Assembly (NCBI GenBank): GCA_017382775.1
Contig: JAFNZQ010000113.1
Span: 1-13,372, forward strand
DNA: 13,372 bases
Direction of reading: 5' to 3'
DNA from: Spirochaetaceae bacterium
Lineage (GTDB): Bacteria; Spirochaetota; Spirochaetia; Treponematales; Treponemataceae
The translations under genes were made by a program, and so were the position numbers. The notes beneath the pieces are model-generated. The model had not been told where the DNA came from and made no database searches. It saw only the letters and a program-made list of their open reading frames with translations. The first letter of the stretch is position 1, and each line of letters starts with the position of its first letter. Below, piece after piece: positions 1-6,139 of the stretch.

Positions 1-2062
1 TGTTATATTGAATATATTTGAGTAATGCAACCAAATTAGAATTTTTCGGATGTTCATTTCCCGATAAAACAATTGTCAATTTTTTCTTTGCTCGCGAAAT
101 CGCAACGTTTAACATATTTGAATCATCAGCAAACTCTGTAATCTTATTGTCTACCGTGGAGATGATAAGATTATCCTTTTCACGCCCCTGATACTTGTGT
201 ACGGTAGCCACATCAATATGTGGAATTTGTGTGGTTATAGCTTCAACTTGATTATTATATGGAGTAATTATCCCCAAGTTTGATTTTTCGTATTCGCTAA
301 ATTCAGTGAGAATTTCTTCCTTTATTACGTCTATTTGACGTTGATTACAATGATTCCTACAAAAATCGCCCGGAACGGTTTTTATTGCCTTTAACACATC
401 CGGCTCTCCGTTATCTTCCGTCATTATCAAAAGCTTCCCGCCATAAAATTGCTGATTGCAAAAATTGATAATCTTAGGATGACACCGATAATGTTCTCGC
501 AGTAATGTTTGTGGTGTATTCGGCAAAACCAATTCAAGAGACACCAAAAAACTATTCATAAAATTATACCCGGGATTAAGGTTCGTTTGCGAAAACACTT
601 CTTGTACCATTTTCTTCTTATTTTCTTCAATTACATTGGGAAGTTGCATTTTATCGCCTACAATTACTGCATTTTTCGCACAAGACAAGGCCAACGCACC
701 GGTAACAACATCAACTTGAGACGCTTCGTCCATTATCACATAGTCAAATAAAAATTTTACCCCTTCCCCTACTGTAGCCCGAGACGAAAATGTCGTACTT
801 AAAACCACAGGGTACTCTCGAACAAACATTTCAGGATTAAAATATATTTCTTCCCAATTCTTAAACTGTATACGTTCGATTTTCTTTGAATATTTATTAG
901 CCACTGCTAATTGCAAAGCTTTTAGACTTTTATTGTATACCTCGGAAGGATCAAAATCTTTCACAAACTTCCGTTTTTCATCCAATTCTGCAATAAGTTC
1001 TTTTTGTTTAACCACGTAGTAAGAAGCCCTTATCGTTTCAAGAAGTTTCTCCGGTTCAAGCATGCGAAATTTTTCAGATCCGAATCCATATTTAATTTTA
1101 AGGAACAACTTCTTAAAAAAACCAAGTTTTTCTTTTTCTGCATATGTATAACGAATGTTTAGAAGTAAATCCATAAGTTTTGACGATGATTGTCTAAGTA
1201 ATCTTGTGTTATCGTAAATATCCGGTCCGGTTACAATACCAAAATGTTTTATCTCGGCCTCAACTGCAGAAAGCTCTGTTTGTATTAAGGAAATGCGCTC
1301 ATTTATTTCAAAATATTCTTTCAAACTGCTCGTTTCAACATCTAAGGAGGCAACAGTTGTTTCTGCTATCCATTCTTTCAGATATTCCGGATAAAACCGT
1401 TGTTGATTTTTTAAAAAATCTTCGATGTTTTGCCTATTCCCTTGAGTGGCACAAAGAAACCCAAATCCATATTTATCGGAAGAAAGTTTTTCGTAAACAT
1501 TGGCAGTTGCATTATTGTTATTGGACACAACAAGAACGGTTTTTTGATTTATCAATAAGTTTGCAATAATATTCAAAATCGTTTGCGTTTTACCGGTTCC
1601 GGGTGGGCCCTGGATAATGCTTATGGAATTTTTCATTGCCTTACTCACAGCTTCAAACTGGCTGTTGTTGCAACCAAAGGGGAAAATAAGGGTTGAATTG
1701 CCAGAACGCTTTGCTGAACAGTTCTGTGGATTTAAATATCTTGCTAAAACAGATTCTTCACTAATAAAACGTGTTTTTGCAAGATTGCGTACCAATAAAT
1801 TTTGACCTTTATCGTTTTGAATGTCACTAAATTCCGCCATTCGTAAAAGATATGCAAATACTGTCGCAGAATGCTTATTTTTCAAACAATTTCTGATTAC
1901 TTGTATGCTCTCCCTTTTGTAATGAAAAATACGTCTGTCACCAACAAAAGAAATATTCCACACCTTTTTTAGATTATCATATGAGATGCTCGATATATCA
2001 GTAGTTCTATCTTTCGTTCCGTATTTATCGGTAAGAAAGATAATGCATTCATTTCTATCCAT
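1..2062 (-). CDS. Upf1/Dna2-like superfamily 1 helicase, 3' end outside the window
   Basis: I read 687 uninterrupted codons from the ATG at 2062 down to position 1, so the C-terminus is cut off by the window edge. All SF1 helicase motifs are in one frame: Walker A GPPGTGKT (residues 152-159), motif Ia VVSNNNATAN, motif II DEAS (445-448), motif III VGDKMQLP (about 469-476), motif IV HYRCHP (around R526), motif V HKYQGRE (Q625-R627) and motif VI NVAISRAKKK (R657). DEAS and the HKYQGRE/NVAISRA pair are typical of the Upf1/Dna2-like group (AAA_11/AAA_12 domains), ATP-driven 5'-3' nucleic-acid translocases. About 285 residues lie between motifs I and II, with a charged, probably helical insert. 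The ATG is preceded in frame by a TAA nine bases before it, and I see no good Shine-Dalgarno. Base composition is far more A+T-rich than the neighbours. Relatives may carry a nuclease or other C-terminal domain, which cannot be seen here. Function in repair, RNA metabolism or phage defence is open. Confidence 0.9.
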   Translation of the reverse strand, partial: MDRNECIIFLTDKYGTKDRTTDISSISYDNLKKVWNISFVGDRRIFHYKRESIQVIRNCLKNKHSATVFAYLLRMAEFSDIQNDKGQNLLVRNLAKTRFISEESVLARYLNPQNCSAKRSGNSTLIFPFGCNNSQFEAVSKAMKNSISIIQGPPGTGKTQTILNIIANLLINQKTVLVVSNNNNATANVYEKLSSDKYGFGFLCATQGNRQNIEDFLKNQQRFYPEYLKEWIAETTVASLDVETSSLKEYFEINERISLIQTELSAVEAEIKHFGIVTGPDIYDNTRLLRQSSSKLMDLLLNIRYTYAEKEKLGFFKKLFLKIKYGFGSEKFRMLEPEKLLETIRASYYVVKQKELIAELDEKRKFVKDFDPSEVYNKSLKALQLAVANKYSKKIERIQFKNWEEIYFNPEMFVREYPVVLSTTFSSRATVGEGVKFLFDYVIMDEASQVDVVTGALALSCAKNAVIVGDKMQLPNVIEENKKKMVQEVFSQTNLNPGYNFMNSFLVSLELVLPNTPQTLLREHYRCHPKIINFCNQQFYGGKLLIMTEDNGEPDVLKAIKTVPGDFCRNHCNQRQIDVIKEEILTEFSEYEKSNLGIITPYNNQVEAITTQIPHIDVATVHKYQGREKDNLIISTVDNKITEFADDSNMLNVAISRAKKKLTIVLSGNEHPKNSNLVALLKYIQYN

Positions 2063-2108
2063 GGTTTAGCGCAATTCGTGTGGCCACCACACTTCAAAGC
2101 CCCCCAAC

Positions 2109-3542
2109 CTAGCACTGTTTCATCAGGCGGATGTAGAATTCCACTGCACGATGAATGCTTTCCAGGCGAATGCGTTCATTGTTACCGTGAATGGTGCTGC
2201 GTTCCTCCGAGGTAAGATCCATGGCCGAAAAACGGTAAACGTGATTGGACAAATCCCGATAATGGCGACTGTCGGAACACTGAACCATCAAGTAAGGAGA
2301 AACAATACAGCCGGGCCATGTGTTGGAAACGGCGGATGCAACCTTATTCCAAGCGGTACAATTTGTTTCAGAAATGGGGCTGGGTTCCATTCCGTTGTCC
2401 GCAGAAACGGAAACACCGTCCCCCACAAGAGACCGAAGCCGTTCCGTAACTCCTGCAACGCTGTCCGCCGGCGAAAGTCGCAAATTGGCCGTCATTGAAG
2501 CCGAGGGCGGAATCACGTTGGGCGCCTTACTTCCCGCAGCCTGAGTGAAGGCCACAGTGGTGCGAACCAAAGCGTTTATCTCACCGCCGCTTTTCTTACC
2601 CAAAAGGTCAATCACTCCGGAAAAAAGCCACATATTGGCAAAAATCATCCTAAACAAAAAAGTCGAATGCCGTCCCAGTGTATCAAACATTTCACCGGCA
2701 GGTTTGGAAATATGCATGGGAAAGGGATTATTCTCCACAGTGCAACAAGCACGGGACAAAACTCCAATGGGAGTGTGCGGTTTGGGCGCAGAAGCGTGCC
2801 CACCGCCGGAAGAAACCGAAAAAGTCAAATTAACCATCCCCTTTTCCGCAATTCCGATTAAACCGCACGGCGCCTTAACGCCGGGAAAAACATCTTGAAC
2901 CACGGCGCCACCTTCATCCACCACCAAGGCCGGCTTAATCCCCTGTTTTTCAAACCATTCCACAATGCGAACCGCACCGAGTCCGCTAACCTCTTCGCCG
3001 CCGGAAAAGGCGAAATAAACGTCTTGCTCCGGGACAAAGCCCTCATCAATAAGGTGATTTGCCGCGGAAAGAACGCCGTTAAAGGTAACTTTCGTATCCA
3101 AAGTTCCTCGTCCCCACAAAAGGCCGTCCTCAATAATTCCGTCGAAAGGCGGCTTTTCCCAGTTGGCCTCTTCCACGGGAACCACATCGTAATGGGCCAT
3201 CATCACAGAGGGCGCATCGTGGGCCTTTCCCGGCCACAAAAACAACAAGGCACGATCCGACAAAGGAATCGACGTGCATTTTTCAAAAACCGAAGGATAC
3301 AATGACGGAAGGCAATCAATCAAGGCCTGAAACTCAGAATCATCTTCCAAAGAAGAATCGAAATATGAAATTGTCTTAAAACGAACCAGTTTCTGCAAAG
3401 ATTCCACCGCACGGTTACGGTCGAAATCAATTTTTTCACCGGTCAACGGCACTTCGGCCTTGGGCTTAAAACAAGCGGTACGAATTAAAATCACAGCGAG
3501 AAAAAAGGCAAAAATCCCCAAGAAAATCCAGAGAACAACCAT
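2109..3542 (-). CDS. Membrane-anchored M20 family metallopeptidase (carboxypeptidase S/PM20D1-like)
   Basis: This is a zinc-dependent amidohydrolase/peptidase of 477 residues, close to the family's usual length. Residues 2-25 form one hydrophobic segment, an N-terminal anchor or uncleaved signal. M20 metal-site residues are all present: H117 and D119 in MAHYDVVP, bridging D149 in GRGTLDTK, catalytic E183 with metal ligand E184 in GGEEVSG, D209 in VVDEGG, and H452 in the C-terminal IHGNNERI motif. The GRGTLDTK and HGNNERI forms match the carboxypeptidase S/PM20D1 branch, which hydrolyses peptides or N-acyl amino acids. I chose the ATG at 3542 because it forms a TAATG overlap with the stop of the upstream membrane gene, has AAGGGGGA upstream, and starts directly at the hydrophobic segment. 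The 51 extra codons up to 3695 lie inside that upstream gene. It is the last gene of a three-gene operon, so its substrate may be what the two membrane proteins move. The substrate is unknown. Confidence 0.9.
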   Translation of the reverse strand: MVVLWIFLGIFAFFLAVILIRTACFKPKAEVPLTGEKIDFDRNRAVESLQKLVRFKTISYFDSSLEDDSEFQALIDCLPSLYPSVFEKCTSIPLSDRALLFLWPGKAHDAPSVMMAHYDVVPVEEANWEKPPFDGIIEDGLLWGRGTLDTKVTFNGVLSAANHLIDEGFVPEQDVYFAFSGGEEVSGLGAVRIVEWFEKQGIKPALVVDEGGAVVQDVFPGVKAPCGLIGIAEKGMVNLTFSVSSGGGHASAPKPHTPIGVLSRACCTVENNPFPMHISKPAGEMFDTLGRHSTFLFRMIFANMWLFSGVIDLLGKKSGGEINALVRTTVAFTQAAGSKAPNVIPPSASMTANLRLSPADSVAGVTERLRSLVGDGVSVSADNGMEPSPISETNCTAWNKVASAVSNTWPGCIVSPYLMVQCSDSRHYRDLSNHVYRFSAMDLTSEERSTIHGNNERIRLESIHRAVEFYIRLMKQC

Positions 3543-4210
3543 TACAAAATCCCCCTTTTGTACAAAATCCGACTGAAACCGAGAGTGAAAAGAACACTGA
3601 CGGGAACCATAATTCCCACAGTGCCTGCGTTCAAGGCCGGAACGCAAACAAACAAAATCAGCATCAAAGCCAACGGTGCCACGGCAATTTTCCAATTCTC
3701 CGCCACCAAAGCCACGCCCAAACCGCCGAAGAGAGCAGGCAAAATTTGAGCAAAGGCCGGAACCAAAACCGGCGAATTAAGAATTGGCGACAAAGGAACG
3801 ATGAGTAAAACTCCCAAAATTATAATCAACGTGGTAACAATCCCCGAAACCGCTGTTGCAATGGTGGAAATCACTTCCCCTTCTTCGGAAGAAACCTTTA
3901 CTTCCGCCTGCTCCAAGGCATTTATGGCACAAGGTAATTTCAGATTGGAAATATTTCCCGTAACAAAGGAAAGATAGGACGCGCCGGCACCCATCATGGG
4001 GATGTAAGTAAATGTCTCGATGATTCCCACCGCCCAATACATGGGAGCCGTGGCAAGAAGACCGAAAAGAAGACCGTTTTTATCGGGAGCCGTTTTGAAA
4101 ATTAACGAAATGGCCACGGGAAACGCCAGCAAAACAACCATAACGGACAGATTCCAAACCGTTCCCCATCGATGAACTTTATCCAAATAAGAAAAATTTT
4201 CGTTTTTCAT
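3542..4210 (-). CDS. Multi-span membrane protein, partner of a DUF5058-like protein
   Basis: This 222-residue integral membrane protein has about six hydrophobic segments (roughly 19-38, 46-70, 118-140, 148-170, 174-192 and 195-213). A conserved-looking polar loop (about 72-95, MMGAGASYLSFVTGNISNLK) is rich in Gly, Ser and Asn and could line a substrate path. A charged stretch (about 100-113, EQAEVKVSSEEGE) probably faces the cytoplasm. Start: ATG at 4210, with AAGGAGG seven bases upstream overlapping the stop of the preceding gene. Its own stop overlaps the M20 peptidase start (TAATG), which implies translational coupling. I recognise this type as the usual neighbour of DUF5058 proteins, but no biochemical function is established that I know of. 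The operon suggests that the two proteins form one transporter for the peptidase's substrate or product; that is inference. Confidence 0.8.
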   Translation of the reverse strand: MKNENFSYLDKVHRWGTVWNLSVMVVLLAFPVAISLIFKTAPDKNGLLFGLLATAPMYWAVGIIETFTYIPMMGAGASYLSFVTGNISNLKLPCAINALEQAEVKVSSEEGEVISTIATAVSGIVTTLIIILGVLLIVPLSPILNSPVLVPAFAQILPALFGGLGVALVAENWKIAVAPLALMLILFVCVPALNAGTVGIMVPVSVLFTLGFSRILYKRGIL

Positions 4211-4219
4211 ACAACCTCC

Positions 4220-4957
4220 TTAACCCAACCAACCGGTAATGGGAATCGCCGCAGCCATTCCGCCAATCAAACTCAAAGGCAGGGCATAATCCCGAAGCCA
4301 CCGAATGTGGGCCTTTTTCGAAATCAAACCCAAAACCGCCATAATCACGGCGGAAACAACCATTACGCAAACGGGAATAAGTCCAACAAAAGAACCGCGG
4401 AACACCGAAGAAACATCGCAAAAAACGTAACCCACAAAGGCGGAAATCATTCCGATGAACATGGATGACTGAAAAATCTCCGACCATTTTTTATCCCTGT
4501 TTTCCAAAGAAATCATTCCTTTTTGCATTCTCTTGCAAACCACAGGAACAAGCCAAATTCCAACCATAATAGACAAGGTCATAACATAAGCGATGGTAAC
4601 ATATTGGGAAGCCGACAAAGAGGGAATCTGCCCAAAAACAAGGCCCATGGCACTCACCGCATTGGCCGCAGCAATGGTTTCGTAGGAAAGAGACCCCACA
4701 ACGCTAAGACGCAACCACGGCAAAGCAAGGCCCAAATCCTTGGAAAGGGTGATAACGCTAATAACAATAGCCACCGCCGGAGCAATGGTAAAAACCCCGG
4801 CCGTCACCGCCACACGCCGCAGCTTTCCCCTGTCCATTCCCAATTCAACTCCCCGCTTCCACGCCTTTATCAAAAAGAACACCGATTGAAGGAGAACCAC
4901 GAAAATAATTCCCGCAACAATAACAAACAAAACGGGATGATTTACGTCAAAGTTCAT
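4220..4957 (-). CDS. DUF5058-like integral membrane protein
   Basis: This 245-residue protein is the first gene of the minus-strand operon. It has about six hydrophobic segments (roughly 8-30, 49-71, 118-140, 164-183, 187-212 and 224-242). The segment around 79-101 (LPWLRLSVVGSLSYETIAAA) resembles the conserved core I associate with DUF5058, a family of uncharacterised bacterial membrane proteins of about this length. The ATG at 4957 follows AGAGGA at a good distance, with the strong promoter at 4990-5018 just upstream. Only nine bases separate its stop from the start of the next membrane protein. The likely role, from context alone, is one half of a two-subunit transporter serving the M20 peptidase. 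The family name is from memory and not checked by a search. Confidence 0.8.
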   Translation of the reverse strand: MNFDVNHPVLFVIVAGIIFVVLLQSVFFLIKAWKRGVELGMDRGKLRRVAVTAGVFTIAPAVAIVISVITLSKDLGLALPWLRLSVVGSLSYETIAAANAVSAMGLVFGQIPSLSASQYVTIAYVMTLSIMVGIWLVPVVCKRMQKGMISLENRDKKWSEIFQSSMFIGMISAFVGYVFCDVSSVFRGSFVGLIPVCVMVVSAVIMAVLGLISKKAHIRWLRDYALPLSLIGGMAAAIPITGWLG

Positions 4958-4989
4958 AAAATCCTCTTTTTTTATAAAAACCTACAAAT

Positions 4990-5018
4990 AGTATATACCA
5001 TATTTTTTTGCAAGTCAA
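4990..5018 (-). promoter_or_regulatory. Sigma-70 promoter of the DUF5058/M20 operon
   Basis: On the minus strand, TTGACT (5018-5013) and TATACT (4995-4990) are separated by exactly 17 bases that include a run of seven A. Transcription would start near 4983, giving a leader of about 25 bases before the ATG at 4957. It reads away from the orphan-gene promoter at 5220, with the GC-rich element between them. Confidence 0.75.
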
Positions 5019-5047
5019 GGATAATCCCGGTTTTTTGGGCGTTCCCC

Positions 5048-5150
5048 CTTGCTACGCAAGAGGTCGGGCTACCTACGGGCTTCGTTTCACTTCGGTCTCG
5101 TCGCCCTGCGCCGAGACTGCTGCGCACCCTCCGGAGCCCTAACGCGGTGG
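5048..5150. repeat. GC-rich, hairpin-forming intergenic element (probable dispersed repeat)
   Basis: About 100 bases of markedly G+C-rich sequence sit inside A+T-rich intergenic DNA. A small hairpin CTTGC-TAC-GCAAG (5048-5060) opens it. GGGCT occurs twice (5066-5070, 5077-5081), and the first copy can pair with AGCCC at 5135-5139. That encloses an 8-bp stem (5093-5100 with 5112-5119, core GTCTCG/CGAGAC, one G-U pair). The palindrome CTCCGGAG lies at 5129-5136. The look matches GC-rich intergenic repeats I associate with Treponema, but only one copy is present here, so repeat status is inferred. The plus-strand frame across it (4523-5188) lacks any support as a gene. Confidence 0.5.
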
Positions 5151-5219
5151 AAAAAACAACCTTTTTCTCGGATAAAACCCTTATGTAAAAAAACTCAATG
5201 TAAAACCCTCAAAAAAGCC

Positions 5220-5248
5220 TTGACAGCCGCAAAAAAGCAGGTTATAAT
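5220..5248 (+). promoter_or_regulatory. Perfect-consensus sigma-70 promoter of the orphan secreted protein
   Basis: TTGACA (5220-5225), a 17-base spacer and TATAAT (5243-5248) match the consensus at every position. The expected start is near 5255, leaving a leader of about 42 bases before the ATG at 5297. Confidence 0.85.
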
Positions 5249-5296
5249 TATAGTATACAATCGCCTTTTTATACCCCAAAATTTAAGGAAGGCTCA

Positions 5297-5944
5297 ATGA
5301 GCAAAAAACTTTTTTTATCCCTTTTCCTCACCCTAACCCTTTCCGCCGCCTTTGCCCAGACCACAGACCTAAAACACTATCGCGACTATGATCAAGATTT
5401 CGAAGGTTATGCCCAAGCAGAATACATTGATAAATTCGATGTTGAAGCTCTTTCCGCTTTCTTTGATAAACTCGAAGGTGAAACTCTTTCTGCTTTCCTT
5501 AATAACGAACCCGATGTTGTATCCGCCCCCATCCAAAAACGAATCAAAGAGACTTTTTTGCCTAAAATAGAAGAGCTTAGTAAGACCGACTCCTCTGAAG
5601 CGTTTCTTGGATTGTTGCCTATATTGTTGCTTGGAGCAATGCTCACCGCGAACCAAGGAGCCATGGAAAACCTTGCCGAACCTTCCCCGACACCGCCAAT
5701 TGAAACACCCGACGCAGACCAAAAACCCATGGGAAACATCGAATTAATCCCCGTTTCAAAATTAACCAAAAACAACAAGTGGCTCATGGAACAAGCCCTA
5801 AACGAATGGGAATTGAGCCCCGGTGAAGTCTACCTGGTTACTTGCGCCAAAACTCGCTATGCCACATCGGGGTTAGTCATACTGGTCGGGATAACATCCC
5901 CCGAAGACTACGAATATCGCGCCTGGCTTTGGGAAACCAAATAA
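5297..5944 (+). CDS. Hypothetical secreted protein with a 12-residue internal repeat
   Basis: I do not recognise this 215-residue protein. Residues 1-20 form a clear Sec signal peptide (KK, hydrophobic core, then SAAFA before Q21), so the mature protein probably begins at Q21 in the periplasm or outside; there is no lipobox cysteine. The mature N-terminus is acidic and Tyr-rich. Residues 50-61 and 62-73 are two similar 12-residue units (EALSAFFDKLEG and ETLSAFLNNEPD), also visible at DNA level. Residues 103-118 are hydrophobic (FLGLLPILLLGAML), followed by a Pro-rich acidic linker (128-144). The C-terminal region (about 148-215) looks folded. The start at 5297 has AAGGAAGG immediately upstream and a perfect promoter. 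It is monocistronic or weakly linked to the transporter operon, since no clear terminator follows. Export is a confident call; function is unknown. Confidence 0.8.
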   Translation: MSKKLFLSLFLTLTLSAAFAQTTDLKHYRDYDQDFEGYAQAEYIDKFDVEALSAFFDKLEGETLSAFLNNEPDVVSAPIQKRIKETFLPKIEELSKTDSSEAFLGLLPILLLGAMLTANQGAMENLAEPSPTPPIETPDADQKPMGNIELIPVSKLTKNNKWLMEQALNEWELSPGEVYLVTCAKTRYATSGLVILVGITSPEDYEYRAWLWETK

Positions 5945-5959
5945 ATACAGGTTTTTCCC
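5931..5959 (+). terminator. Weak stem-loop across the stop codon of the orphan gene
   Basis: GGGAAACC (5931-5938) can pair with GGTTTTTCCC (5950-5959) if two T are bulged. The loop contains the stop codon. What follows is C- and T-rich but has no clean U-tract, so this is at best a weak terminator. Confidence 0.25.
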
Positions 5960-5968
5960 CTTTCCCCC

Positions 5969-5997
5969 TTTACAAAGATTGAAAAACAGTGTATACT
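5969..5997 (+). promoter_or_regulatory. Upstream promoter P1 of the sugar ABC operon
   Basis: TTTACA (5969-5974), a 17-base spacer and TATACT (5992-5997). The expected start is near 6004, giving a leader of about 135 bases before the ATPase gene. It lies 59 bp upstream of the stronger P2. Confidence 0.55.
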
Positions 5998-6055
5998 AAA
6001 CTTATCGAATGGGGAAATTACGCTTATTTACCTCCACACCCCCAAATACAAAAAT

Positions 6056-6084
6056 TTGACAAACCGAAAAAACGGTGGTACAAT
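6056..6084 (+). promoter_or_regulatory. Main promoter P2 of the sugar ABC operon
   Basis: TTGACA (6056-6061), a 17-base spacer and TACAAT (6079-6084). The expected start is near 6091, exactly where the operator-like palindrome begins. The leader to the ATG at 6140 is about 50 bases and carries TAGGAGGAA. Confidence 0.8.
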
Positions 6085-6090
6085 ATTAGT

Positions 6091-6111
6091 GACATTCCTT
6101 TAAGGAAAGTC
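6091..6111. promoter_or_regulatory. Operator-like 21-bp imperfect palindrome
   Basis: The arms GAC-a-TTCCTT and AAGGAA-a-GTC are centred on T6101, with one mismatched pair (6094/6108) and nine matched pairs. Its place at the predicted P2 start is typical of a repressor operator that blocks RNA polymerase. No regulator gene is in the window. In RNA the arms could also form a stem, but with a one-base centre that is unfavourable, so a DNA-binding site is more likely. Confidence 0.5.
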
Positions 6112-6139
6112 AATAATAAAAAAGAATAGGAGGAAATGA

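Noticed and set aside
1204..1569. Plus-strand reading frames within the helicase region (also 509-751 and 1617-1805)
   Set aside because: The minus strand is one continuous helicase frame with all motifs; these are shadows.
3543..3695. N-terminal extension of the M20 peptidase to an ATG at 3695
   Set aside because: It lies wholly inside the upstream membrane gene, is Cys/Arg-rich and unlike the family, and the TAATG-coupled ATG at 3542 has its own ribosome site and hydrophobic anchor.
4523..5188. Plus-strand reading frame of 221 codons
   Set aside because: It is antisense to the DUF5058 gene and then runs through the promoter and GC-rich element; its low-complexity Asn/His/Arg content is typical of a shadow frame.
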